64,000 bases of DNA from Adiantum capillus-veneris (taxonomy: Eukaryota > Streptophyta > Polypodiopsida > Polypodiales > Pteridaceae), in assembly GCA_014529385.2 (NCBI GenBank), contig CM043944.1:173104740-173168739 (forward strand), in the 5' to 3' direction. Under the pieces are notes generated by a model that saw only the letters and a list, made by a program, of their open reading frames with translations, was not told the DNA's origin and ran no database searches. The first letter of the stretch is position 1. Every line of letters begins with the position of its first letter. Shown piece by piece: positions 12,590-23,899 of the stretch. Made by a program: the position numbers and the translations under genes.

Positions 12590-13850
12590 TACTCCGGACA
12601 TCAAACACTACAACTCTATCTCATGGCCATACATTAAAACAAAGCCCCTATTTGTCATTTTGAAGCCCCAGAGACCCTCAACAAGAGGGACCACAACGGC
12701 GCGTAGAATGCCCATCCAGGCACAAATAGGGACCAAGATATTTCCAAGAACAGGGGATGGACACAAGGAAGTAAAAAATGGTTGATAAGCATGATACAAG
12801 GTTTAGGTATCTGCCATTTGGGGGGGGGGAGGGGTTGCTATGAACACATTAAACTGCCCAGTTCTATCTCATGGCCATGCATTAAAAAAAGCTTGTACTT
12901 GTCATTTTAGGGGCCCAGGGACCCTCAACAAGAGGGGCCACAAGGGCGCGCAAACTGGCCATTCAAAATTTTGGATGGCCAGTTTGCGCGCCCTTGTGGC
13001 CCCTCTTGTTGAGGGTCCCTAGGCCCCTAAAATGACAAGTACAAGCTTTTTTTAATGCATGGCATGATACAATGTTTAGCTATTTGCCATTGTGGGGGGG
13101 GAGTTTGCTATGAATACATCAATTTGCCCAACTCTATCTCATGGCTATGCATCAAAATTTTTGGATGGCTGATTTGCGCGCCCTTGTGGCCAAATTTTGG
13201 ATGGCTGATTTGTGCGCCCTTGTGGCCCCTCATGTTGAGGGTCCCTGGGGCCCTAAAATGACAAGTACAAAATTTATTTTTATGCATGGCATGATACAAT
13301 GTTTAGCTATTTGCCATTGTGGGGGGGTGGGGAGTTTGCTATGACTACATCAATTTGCCTAATTCTATCTCATGGCTATGCATCAAAAAAAGCCTGTACT
13401 TGTCATTTTAGGGCCCCAGGGACCCTCAACATGAGGGGCCACAAGGGCGCGCAAATCGGCCATCCAAAAATTTTGGATGGCTGATTTGCGCGCCCTTGTG
13501 GCCCCTCATGTTGAGGGTCCCTAGGGTCCTAAAATGACAAGTACAAGATTTATTTTTATGCATGGCATGATACAATGTTTAGCTATTTGCCATTGTGGGG
13601 GGGGGGGAGGGGGGGGGGGAGTTTGCTATGAATACATCAATTTGCCCAATTCTATCTCATGGCTATGCATCAAAAAAAGCTTGTACTTGTCATTTTAGGG
13701 TCCCAGGGACCCTCAACATGAGGGGCCACAAGGGCGCGCAAATCAGCCATCCAAAATTCCAAAAAATTTTGGATGGCTGATTTGCGCGCCCTTGTGGCCT
13801 CTCATGTTGAGGGTCCCTGGGGCCCTAAAATGACAAGTACAAGATTTTTT
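12590..13850. repeat. Tandem array of palindromic units inside TIR copy A
   Basis: Units of about 285-300 bp repeat from about 12.83 kb on. Each carries a conserved linker (GATACAATGTTTAGCTATTTG, poly-G, CTATGAATACATCAATTTGCC) and a near-perfect inverted repeat with arms of about 85-92 bp. Palindrome centres lie at about 12969, 13470 and 13762. The unit at 13141-13275 keeps only the right arm, partly duplicated. A diverged half-unit precedes at 12590-12720. The arms include CAAGGGCGCGCAAA and AGGGACCCTCAAC. In copy B only a single left arm remains (50340-50510). Confidence 0.9.
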
Positions 13851-15539
13851 TTTTTTTTTTTAAGTGTTGGACTTTTAGGTTGTTTTCAAGAGCTTCTAGT
13901 GTTCAATTGGCTCTGAATCTGTCTGGGCTTGTCTCACATAAATTTGTTCATCTCGTCGCGCTCTTCGACTATCGTGTGATGCAAAAAAATCATATCCTAC
14001 TCGGATTTTCCAAAAATCAACGTGCAAGTTGGCAATTTCTTAAAAAATGATGTAAAACAGACATTTCTTACTTTTTCCTTAATCTACGGGCTCGAACGGG
14101 CATTAAAACCATGGAATCTGAAAATACTCAGAGAACCAATGTTTTTTATTGTGTTAAGGACTGCATTTCCTACATACAAAACTTTCTCAAAATCTCACCC
14201 TAACACCTTCAAAAGTGGCTTCCAAGGAGTGCCCTCGATCAAAAATTGAAACTGAAGGAAAACAATCAGAATGAACTCCTAGACTGTGTACAAACTTTAA
14301 AATAACCAAAATTTCCTTTAAAAAAAAGTTATTGCTAAAAATTTGAAAATAGACCACCCTTAGACTTCCCACAATGATAGAAATCAAAAGGTTCAAGGAG
14401 AGGTCTGGTGTCACAAGTGCATGGTAGGAATCTAATCGAGGCTTATTCTGTCAAGATCTCTTATACTTTATTATGTCTTCTCATGTACAATCTTACCAAA
14501 CAAAAACAAACTTAAACTTTAAATGACTACAAATTTTATTTAACTTATCAAACAATCTAAAATATGGTAGACCTAGAGTGCTCTTACACATCAACCAACA
14601 AAAAAGTCCAAATTTCTTCTCATTAACTTTGATAAACATACATCTGTGAACACTTTACAAGGAGTAGTGTGGTCATAGTTCTTACATCCATTCCATGACA
14701 TGGTATGCTCCTGGGGTGACCTATCACATAAAAATATCTTTGGTAGGAGTGCCCTCTTGTTAGGAAAGAGTGTGTTGCTGCTGATGAAAAGTTTTTGCAT
14801 TGTCCTACTAGGGATCTCTTCATGTCAACATAATGATTTTTGGTGTAGTGGGAGCCACATTGCCGCTGAGGAGAGCTTTGTGCCACCGTAAAAGCTTCAT
14901 GTTATGCCAGTTCCTTGAGCCGTTCTTGCAAACAACGCCACTCAACTAGCATAGCAAGAGGTCACCTTGTAACAAAAACATGTATGAATTCAACATTTGC
15001 AAGCTATATAATGAAGACACTTGTTAAGTATATGTTGTACAAATTTGCAAGTATTTCTATCTCGCTAGGAATAAACAATATAAAAATATACATTAAGATG
15101 AGACTACCACCCCTAATAAGCATGGATTTGAAGCACCTACCTGCAAGATGTAACAAAGAAGACTGTTTTAGAGGAAAAGTGGTGACACTTGGCCTCTCTA
15201 ACCTGCAGCCTTTCACTATTTGTGCATAAAAGAAACCTTTGTGCCAAGCACTACAAAACAAGTAGAGGCAACACCTTAGACTTCAAAGTTTATGATAAGA
15301 AGAACACAATCAAAAGTAAGAAGTATATTGTTACCTTGCATAAAGGGGTGTTTTATTCAAATATGTGATGGTATTGGCAAGATATTGAAGAATCGTCAAC
15401 ATTCATCTCACCGATGCTACGACGTTCCTGGGATGACCTCTACTCACCCTCACGTGCGGCCTTCGATGCAAACGTTGTGAACAAGCAAATATGTATGCAT
15501 ACGATTTGTGATGTCCTTGAGCACCATGGTAGTTGTTGC

Positions 15540-15795
15540 ATGAGGAAGCAAAGGATGAAAAGAGAGAGGGGGGAGGGAGGGAGAGGAACATGGGAGAAGA
15601 CAAGGGGGTAGTGGGGGAGAGAGAGAGAGAGAGTGGAGAAGGAGGAGAGAAGGGGGTAGGGAGGGAGAGGGAGGAACATGGGAGGAGAGAAGGGGACAAT
15701 GGGAGAGAGGGAGAGAGGGGAGGAGGAGGAGAGAAGGGGCAGGGAGGGAGAGGAGAGGGAGAAAGGAGGGAGGAGGAAGAGAGAAGAAAGGTTTT
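15540..15795. repeat. Purine-only GA/GGA-rich block
   Basis: About 250 bp almost wholly of A and G on the plus strand, with repeated GGGAGAGG and GAGGAGG words. The block is conserved in copy B (about 52205-52450) with small length changes. Confidence 0.9.
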
Positions 15796-17435
15796 TTTTT
15801 TTGGGGGAGTTTTTTTTTGAAAAATTGTACTTTTAGTGCTTGTAAGTTTAAAAAAATGTCAAAAAATACTTTTTTGATATGGATATATGTTGGGGGGGAG
15901 TTTTAAGTCAAAAATAAGTAAAAATAACTTTTTTTAAAAAAAAGTCAAATTTTGGCTCTTAGTGATCCACGTTTTTGATGATGTGGCCACACCTCTTTAC
16001 TCCCTTCACTTTCAAAAAGCTAGAGAGAGAAGGTGACCTCTTAGGTCCACATCCTACATGTGTCTAAAAAAAAGGCTAGAAAAGCCTACTCAAAACTAGC
16101 TTCTTGAATGTCCTTGTCCCCTTAACCCTACACACCATTAGCCTTAATCCCTAAAAATTAGGATTCCTTACAAGGCCCATGCAAGGTTCATATTTCTCCT
16201 AATGCTTCCTGCATAGACTCTGACAACACCTGCTGTGTCTCACTAGAGCACTGCCTCTCTATCTCTGTCTCTACAGAGTCTACTCTGGCACGTCTTGCAC
16301 AACTAAATGCTTTTTTTCGTGAGCATGGTGGAGCTCACTCGCAAAGGAGACATGTCTCGTCTCTCTCTCAATGCATGTTAGCAACAAAACCGAAACTATA
16401 CCATCAGATACATGCATAGGATATACCAAGCCACTACGGGCTCCCCTGGAAATTATTAATGATCCCCAGTGCATCTGGAAAAACCACTCTCTAAGCACTG
16501 TCTGACACCCATGATCTGCTAACTGTCTCACTGAGATCAAGCTCTATTTTAGCTGAGGAACATAGCGTACACATCGTAGCATATATGATGCACCAGTGGA
16601 CAATGACAACCAAACATCTCCTGCACCTGCAATGTCAAATGTTGAACCATGAGCCAAGTGTACACAACCAAATCTCCCACTAGAGAAGGTGCTAAACTAG
16701 TCACGATGTGGTGTGACATGAAAGACTGCATCCTCATCTAGCAACCAACGGAGAAGTGTCACCTCTCAAAGACATGTAAGGCTAAAGGGAAAGTGACCCC
16801 ACCGCTAGCATATGAAGCCACCACTCTAGCATGTATCAAAATCTCATCTGCATCTTGCATACATCCTCGTTGCTGTCTCGTACGTCTGAAACAACGATGT
16901 CTAATGTGCCCTGTGTGACCACAATTCCAACATCGCATATATAAAAAAGAACGAGACCGCCGTCTCTCTGATGAGTCATCACTGTAGACTCTAAATTGTT
17001 ACACATGTTTGCTAACTGGATGCCAAGAAAACAAACTATGGTGAGTAGGAGAAAATGAGTATACTCTCCCTTTAAACTGAGAAAAAACCTCAAAGAAAAA
17101 TTTCAACCATAGACCATGCCAAACTGGCAACAAAGTGAGAGATCACTCGACCACTACACAATCATGAAACCTGTGATTAATCGCATCAAAACCGATACTC
17201 CCATATGCATAAAACAACTCTACAAAGGTCCACAATCTGCAAGCATAAACAATATCACTAAACCAAGTTAGCAAGCCTTGGACAAACAACTCAACCGAGC
17301 GTAAAAGTTGGGAGTTTGATGTATGCTATGATTGCTACTCGTCTTGGTATTGTTTTTGTACTGGGAGTTGTTAGCAGATATATGTTGAATCCAGGCAAGA
17401 AACATTGGGAGGCAGTGAAAGGGGTTATGTGATAT

Positions 17436-17837
17436 TTGAACGGTACAAAAGACATGTGCATTTCCTTTGGAAGAAAGGAAGCATGTGTAATGGGTTACAC
17501 GGATGCTGATTATGCAGGAGACTTGGACAAGAGAAGGTCCACTTTAGACTATGTTTTTGAATTCACTAGAGGTGCAGTTTCATGGCGATCTCATTTGCAA
17601 GATTGTGTTACCTTGGCTACTGCAGAGGCTGGATATGTTGCAGCTTCAGAAGCTTGCAAGGAAGCTATATGGCTTGGTCGGCTGCTGGGAGACTTGGGAA
17701 TCAATGTTGAGATGCCTGTGTTACATTGTGATAGCCAAAGTGCTATACAATTGGCAAAGAATCTAGTGTTTCATGCAAAGACAAAGCATGTGGATGTGAA
17801 GTATCACTTCATTTGTGAGGTGCTTGAGGACAAGTGA
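17436..17837 (+). pseudogene. Copia RNase H fragment
   Basis: The frame shows the Copia RNase H landmarks in order: GYTDADYAGD (first catalytic Asp), the TAEAGYVAASEACKEAIWL segment (catalytic Glu; canonical S/T-x-EAEY with Y here displaced to G), and HCDSQSAIQLAKN (catalytic Asp), followed by the H-K-H tail HAKTKHVDVKYHF. An upstream TGA and several downstream stops separate it from RT and from the LTR, so it is a relic. Confidence 0.85.
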
Positions 17838-18028
17838 TTCCAGCTTGCCAAAATTCACACCACTCAAAATCCTGCTGATCTTCTGACATAGGGATTACCT
17901 TCAGAGCTGTTTGCACATTGTCGGGCACTCATGGATTGGTAGATGATCATGGTCATTGTCTACTTGTATTGTATGTATATATACATTGTCACCCCAGCTT
18001 AAAGGCACATTGTCCTTTGAGTGGGAGT

Positions 18029-18210
18029 TGTTGGGGTGGTAAATCCCAATGTGCCGTGCCTAAATGTTGGGCGGCTGGAGACTAACCGGGAACTAACAGT
18101 AACCATTCATTCTACATATAAGAATAAGGACTCATAAACCTAACACTAGTGTGTTTGGAGTCCACCCAAACCTGTGTCTCCTCTCTTATTCTATCTTCTC
18201 CATTGCTGCA
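18029..18210 (+). repeat. 3' LTR of the truncated Copia
   Basis: It starts TGTTGGGG after the purine tract GTGGGAG and ends TGCTGCA, with about 182 bp between. The imperfect stem CTTAAAGG...CCTTTGAG lies immediately upstream, as in two other Copia elements here. Confidence 0.7.
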
Positions 18211-18231
18211 CACACACATGCTCTCGCATGC

Positions 18232-20418
18232 GCACTTCAGGCACAACTGCTAACTTTTGGCCATAGGGCCCTTGGCGACCCCAAAGCAAAGAAAATCACG
18301 GATGTGCCAGTTCCAACAAGATGGGAGCGGTTGGCTGTGATTTTTTTTTTGTGTCAGGGTAACCACACTAATCCCTATCTCTACAAAGTTTCATGTCCAT
18401 TGCAATCCGTCTCTATAGTCCAGGATGGCACAATTGACAACTTTTGGCCATATGGCCCTTGGCTACCCCAAAGCCAACAAATTGGTGATTGTGCTTCTTT
18501 GGACTGATGAGAGGAGGACAGATGGCGCCATATGAATATTTGTGGGTCCAAGGGAACCATAGTAATATCTATCCTTGCAAGGTTTCACGGCCATCGCAAT
18601 CCATCTCGACAGTCGAGGACGACACAACCACCAACTTTTGATCTTAGGGCCCTTGGCAAACCCAAAGCAAAAAATTGGCAATTGTGTTGCTCTGGATAGA
18701 CGAGACAAGAACAAATGGCCATAAAAATTTTCAAGGGCAATGGAAGCACAATAGTCTCCACCCCTACAGAGTTTCTTGGCCATCGCAATCGGTCTCGACG
18801 GTCCAGGATGGCACAATCGCCAACTTTTGGCCGTAGGGCCCTTGGATGAAACTTTGTAGGGATAGGGGAACCACACTAATCCCATCTCTTATGAAGTTTC
18901 ATGGCCGTCGCAATCCATCATAATGGTCCAGGATGGCACAATTGCCAACTTTTGGTCGTAGGGCCCTTAGCGAGCCCAAAGCCAACAAATTGGTAGTTGT
19001 GTCGCCCTAGACCGGCGAGACGGGAGCGGTTGGCAATTAAACTTTGTAAGGGCAAGGGAGCCACACTAATACCTGACCTTGAAAAGTTTCAGGGCCATTG
19101 CAATCCGTCTTGATGGTCCAAGGCGGCACAACCGCCAACTTTTGTTTGTAGGGCCCTTGGCGACACCAAAGACAAAAACAAATTGGCGATTGTGCCACCC
19201 TGGACTGACGTGATGAGAGTAGATGGCCATGCAACTTTGCAAAGACAAGGGAACCACACTAATCTTTGCCATTGCCAAGTTTTATGTCCATCACAATATG
19301 TCTCCATGGTCCAAGGTGGCACACTTTTGGCCGTAGGGCCCTTGGCGAACCCAAAGCCAAAAAATTGATTATTGTGCCACCCTAGATCAACGAGACAAGA
19401 GCAAATGGCCATGAAACTTTGCAAGGGAAGGTGAACCACATTGATGCCTAATCCTACAAAGTTTCATGGCCATCGCAATTTGTGTCAATGGTCCAAGGCA
19501 GCACAACCACCAACTTTTGGCCGTAGGGCCCTTTGCGAGCTCAAAGCCAAAAAATTGGTGATTGTGCTGCCCTGGACGAACGAGACGAGAGCGGATGGCC
19601 ATGAAACTTTGCAAGGGTAGAGAAACCATACTATCCCTTCTACTGTAAAGTTTCATGGCCATTGCAATTCGTCTTGACAGTCCAGGATGGCACAACCGCC
19701 GATTTTTGGCCGTAGTGTCCTTGGTGAGTCCAAAGCCAAAAAATTGGTGATTGTACCGCCCTTGACCGATGATATGGGAGTGGATGGCCATGAAAATTTA
19801 CACAAGTAGGTTAAGCACACTAATCCCCACCCCTACAAAGTTTCATGGCCATCACAATCCGTCTCAATGGTCTAGGACAGCACAATCGCCAACTTTTGGC
19901 CGTAGGGTCCTTGACGACCCCAAAGCCAAGAAATTGGCGGTTGTGCCATCCTGGACCAATGAGATGAGAGTGGATGGCCATGAAACTTTTTGGTGATAGG
20001 GAACTACACTAATTCTAGCGCTTGAAAAGTTTCATGGCCATCGCAATCCATCTCGACGGTCTAGGGCAGCACAATTGCCAGCTTTTGGCCGTAGGACCCT
20101 TAGCGAGCCCAAAGCCAAGAAATTGGTGGTTGTGCCATCCTAGACCGATGAGATGGAGCAATCGGCCATGAAACTTTGCAGGGGTAGGGGAAGAATACAA
20201 TACCTACCCCGGCAAAGTTTTATGGCCATCGCAATCCGTCTTGATGGTCCAAGGTGGCGCAACCACAAACTTTTGGTCGTAGGGCCCTTGGCGACCCCAA
20301 AGCCAAAAATTGTGTGTCGCCCCCCTTGGACCAACAAGATGGGCGAAAATGGCCATGAAACATTGGGGAGGTAGGGGGCCACACTAATCTCCACCCTTGC
20401 AAAGTTTCATGGCATTGC
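18232..20418. repeat. Palindromic satellite, about 11 units of 187-191 bp
   Basis: The marker AAAGTTTCATGGCCATCGCA recurs near 18388, 18578, 18767, 18892, 19082, 19277, 19458, 19647, 19838, 20027, 20214 and 20401. Spacing is 181-195 bp apart from one 125 bp unit. Within a unit, the segment from CAAAGTTTCATGGCCAT to CACAATCGCCAA is followed about 40 bp later by its imperfect reverse complement (TTGGCGATTGTGCC to ATGGCCATGAAACTTTG), giving arms of about 57 bp. Between successive units a smaller inverted pair (GGGTAGGGG / CCCTACCCC) remains in the better-preserved copies. Open frames through the array are translation artefacts of the repeats. Confidence 0.93.
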
Positions 20419-20481
20419 ATTTGCTAAAAATAGTGTCCTAAAACAACCATATTGTGAGCATCATATGCCTCACCATAATCA

Positions 20482-21093
20482 TCAAGATTCTTGAAGCACA
20501 AACTTTGCCTTGGTGCATCTAAGAATATAGTAGTCAATTCCCTCTACATTCCCCTCCTCAGTAATAACTACAAAATCATCTCCCCTTGCCAAGTAATTTG
20601 TGAAAGTATCAACATCATCTGAAAACTGTGTGATCGTGCTCTCAAAGAAGCTACTCGATGTGATCATACCCTGTGATGGTGAAAGAGGTTGTAGTGTCCA
20701 TCTATCAACCCATTCTGTCATGGTGCAATCTTCCCTCTCACCATGTACATAGACATCACAAAAGCATGCATGGCGCCAGTAAAGATGGTGAGATTCCTGG
20801 CTACGATGCTCCAAGCGGCTGTGCAACTGGTGCATACCTGCTACAATGTCAACACAAGCGCATGCACCATCGTGCATGCCCCAACTCAAAGAAGCTCCAA
20901 ATGCAAGGTATGCTAATGCAATGGTGCCATATGTACAACCAAAAGAACTGGTGTGTGCTTTTGAATTGTGCACCACAACCATTCGACCAAATATAGCAAT
21001 AAGAGTATGAAATGTGGCACTCACAAAGGAAACGATCATGCTGCTAGAAACAATGCTAAACAAATTGTGCACTACTGTGGGAGTGATCCTCAC
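20482..21093 (-). CDS. Unrecognised 203-codon open frame, possibly transposon-derived
   Basis: The frame runs without stops for 203 codons. Its C-terminal part is acidic and hydrophobic (GDDFVVITEEGN, GIDYYILRCTKAKF), while the N-terminal part is rich in Ser, His and Cys. I recognise no domain with confidence. It sits next to the palindromic satellite and near LTR fragments, so a piece of a decayed transposon gene is more likely than a host gene. Promoter, introns and conservation cannot be judged here. Confidence 0.3.
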   Translation of the reverse strand: MRITPTVVHNLFSIVSSSMIVSFVSATFHTLIAIFGRMVVVHNSKAHTSSFGCTYGTIALAYLAFGASLSWGMHDGACACVDIVAGMHQLHSRLEHRSQESHHLYWRHACFCDVYVHGEREDCTMTEWVDRWTLQPLSPSQGMITSSSFFESTITQFSDDVDTFTNYLARGDDFVVITEEGNVEGIDYYILRCTKAKFVLQES

Positions 21094-21776
21094 TAATGTA
21101 GAAATGGTGTTTGCATATGATCACCTGCAAGTTCTCAGAGCTCTCCACTCCATCAAATGCCACCTTTGCATGACGATAAGATATATGGACAAGGATCACC
21201 ACCTTTAAGAGCATTTGAAAAGGCTAGAGTACATGAAACAACGCATTTGCATCATGCTTCTAGAAATGCCAAACGGATGTAAATTTATCCAACTATTATC
21301 ATTTGTATCTAATGAGAGAAGTAATATTTGGATTGGAACTCTTGTTGTGGGGCAAAGGTGTAGTTCTATGTGAACTCCACACAGAGGCCATGATGCCAAT
21401 GGGAAAGGAGGCAAGGCAATCACAAAACTACTTGGTCATCCCCGAGAGACTCTGTTGCTGGCCTGGCCTACCAAGATCGTGAACCCTCTTGGACATCTAT
21501 CAAAGTGTTCCAAGTCAAGCCCAAGGAAAAACTCTACGCAAAGCTGGAAAGCAACGTAGATAGGCATCTCCAAGTGGTGAGGCAAGGCACCCTAGTACAT
21601 CACGTAATGTGGAGGGTATGCTCTCTCATGCCAAGGTGTAGGCAATCCTCTGTGCAAAAGGGTGCTCATGCCACTACATCTCCTAGCCAAGAACAAAATT
21701 TTTGCAAAGTGAGTGAGCGTATCAAAGGAAGGGCGTCCACTTGATGCCACAATAAGCCTATTAGGATGTAGGCAGG

Positions 21777-22200
21777 TGGCCATGGGAACCACCCCTAACT
21801 ATACTTTCTCTCTAATGAATATAGGGAGAGAAAGTGAGAGTTGACTTACAACTCTCAATTTCTACTCCACTAACCCAAACTCTGCTGTGTCTCCTTCATC
21901 CCATTCCCCATTCTCTCCTTCCCTCTCTTACACTCTCCGCACGAGATTCCCAATTCCTACAACTGGTATCATAGCCTGGGCGGGTCACGCAACCCCGATG
22001 CGTGCAACCCTCCCAGTTGAGGAGGAAATCAAGGGAGCTTTTGGAAGCTCAAGAGACAGAGAGGTCGGGGTCTGCATGTGAAGAAAAAAGCTCAGAATAG
22101 TACCGACATCAACGCTTGAAAGCAAGCAATAGATTAGCGAGCAGATCCAAGCTTGGAAGATCTACTGTGAGAGCAAGTCAAAAATTGATTGTAGATTTGG
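21777..22200 (+). mobile_element. Possible Copia 5' LTR fragment with primer binding site and leader
   Basis: At 21962 an ACTGGTATCATAGCC sequence resembles the initiator-Met primer site (canonical TGGTATCAGAGC) of Copia elements. It follows a pyrimidine-rich stretch ending CCTACA, as LTR ends do. The start near 21777 is a guess from LTR size. Downstream is leader-like sequence up to the CA repeat; no gag frame follows. Confidence 0.45.
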
Positions 22201-22365
22201 AAGCTTCAGGCATGAGAAAGTAGCAAATTGATTGCAAGGGGAGGCATAGGACTTGCAGTCAAAAGCAAGCAAGGAAATTGACAGTCGAGCGGGCAAGCGA
22301 GGACAGAGAAAGAAACAAAGTTGTGTACTAAGCAGCACTCGACATCAAGGCAATTACACTGATTG

Positions 22366-22689
<324 letters not shown>

Positions 22690-22690
22690 A

Positions 22691-22706
22691 TTGGTATCAG
22701 AGCTAT
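22691..22706 (+). other. Primer binding site (initiator Met tRNA type)
   Basis: TTGGTATCAGAGCTAT follows the 5' LTR by one base, the usual Copia arrangement. Confidence 0.85.
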
Positions 22707-23899
22707 GGTGACCGCGGAGAACACGACGGCTTTGAGAGCTTCGAGGCGATAGCTCGTTCGCTCTTGACGGTGGAGTTCGATCGCGGAGTTTCACGGAGAG
22801 CGATTTTAGCTTGAGGAGCATTGTCTTTGGAGCTTAGGAGCTTGGTGTGGTCAAGCTTGGTCGAGGAGGCGGTTGCGGCTTCCTTGGTGAGAGGAGCTTT
22901 TGAGCTCAGTGGAGCTCGTTAGAGAAGTGCTCGGCGGAGGAGAGCTTGACATTCGAGTGCTTGGATGCTGTTGTGGCAGAGCTCTTACGTTGGAGCTTGC
23001 ATTGAGAGGACATTGCATCACGCAGAGTGGAGCAGGAGCAGGTTCAAGACTGTGTGCAACTCGTTTTTGCCATTTTCGGGCTCTAAAACACAGTTTTTTG
23101 CGTAGCTCCGTCATACAGAGTCAGATCTACATGATTCAGGAGTCTAAGTCAGGGTTTTGGCACGCTCCGGACGTGATGGTGATGTCTATTTTCTGAAATT
23201 ATGCTTTGAATTACAGCAGGTACAACAGCAGGTTTATTTGTGCACTTTCGGGTCCCAAAAACACTGTTTTTGGTATATCTCACACACACGGAGTATTTTC
23301 TGCAGCAACTAGCAAATTCATAGGTGTACACAGGTGTTTGGATATGCATTTGTCCAGAGAGCCACTCATGTGAGAGTGAGCTATGTTGCCATGGTCTTGG
23401 CGGTTTATGTATGCCATATATGGATTTGTGTATTTGTTTATGGCTGAGATTATTTGAGTGGTACTCCGGCAAGAGCGGGTATGCTCATATGTGTGACTTT
23501 GTGAGGTGATTCCGGTCGAGTTTATTCCCGGATTGGCCATTGTGGCATATATTATTGTCTCTTTGAGGTTTACTGTTGAGATTTTGCTCCAGTTACAAAG
23601 GAGACTCTGCCAAAATTTTGTCAGATATTTATGCGGATTCGAGTCATATTGGCTTGTGATTTTGTGCAAGGTTTTGCACGGTTATTGGTGCAACTTTGCA
23701 TCAGATTTTACAGCCATATTTGCAGACTTTTGTTGATGCGATTCGAGCCAGTTTAGGGCTGACTTGTATTGACATTGTGGGAGCTCTATTTTGGAGTGCG
23801 TCTCACAGGTTTTACATTGTGTTTCTGGCCATATTTGTAGACAGTTTCCAGGTGTTGTTGGTGAGGTGGTTTTGCTTTCTAGTTTGCTACATTGTGCTC

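Larger units (their letters stand above)
10006..16204. mobile_element. Large non-autonomous TIR DNA transposon, copy A (6.2 kb)
   Basis: The ends are inverted repeats with core CATTAGGARAAATATGAAC (first base T in the left end of this copy). Further inward on both ends come matching GGGCC and GGGATTAAGGYTAAT blocks. The same sequence end to end recurs at 47540-52864, so the boundaries are fixed by two independent insertion sites. No frame resembles a transposase; the longest (10080-10535) is a low-complexity frame running through poly-G. The interior holds an internally repeated palindromic array (12590-13850) and a GA-rich purine block (15540-15795). It lies within the reverse-strand skeletal Copia. 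No convincing target-site duplication is visible, so superfamily is unassigned. Confidence 0.85.
9238..17300 (-). mobile_element. Reverse-strand skeletal Copia element, 5'-truncated and split by TIR copy A
   Basis: Read on the minus strand, this is a second member of the skeletal family seen intact at 22.5-26 kb. From right to left it shows a zinc knuckle (CWNCGHTGHIRHRC, about 16.9 kb), a protease-like block with LLDEDAVFHVTPHR (about 16.7 kb), a pre-integrase-like IISRGARSGLVYPMHV (about 16.45 kb), an acidic Ser/Glu spacer, then after the inserted TIR element (10006-16204) a fragment matching the RT/RNase H junction (MGAFVARIVSRMM, about 9.65 kb). A purine tract, AAGTGGAAG, abuts an LTR starting TGTTGGGA at 9433. 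Integrase and most of RT are absent, as in the other member. The left LTR edge near 9238 is approximate. The element's own 5' LTR is missing; it ends against the truncated Copia at about 17.3 kb. Confidence 0.75.
17310..18210 (+). mobile_element. 5'-truncated Copia element: RT end, RNase H and 3' LTR
   Basis: It begins inside RT (SLMYAMIATR, then GVVSRYMLNPGKKHWEAVK) and continues into Copia RNase H. A purine tract (GAGTGGGAG, about 18019-18027) precedes an LTR that starts TGTTGGGG at 18029 and ends near CTGCA at 18210 (about 182 bp). Stops at about 17429, 17837 and 17890 break the frame. The 5' portion is absent; the palindromic satellite begins right after the LTR. Confidence 0.82.

Noticed and set aside
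12462-12785. 107-codon frame conserved in both TIR copies (also 49990-50313)
   Set aside because: It is conserved only because the copies are nearly identical; it overlaps the first diverged unit of the palindromic array and has no recognisable domain.
12830-13850. CRISPR-like array
   Set aside because: Units are about 290 bp palindromes with variable G-runs inside a plant transposon, not 25-40 bp repeats with unique spacers.
18232-20418. More than ten open frames of 60-140 codons on both strands
   Set aside because: All lie in the palindromic satellite and translate the same repeat unit in different frames.
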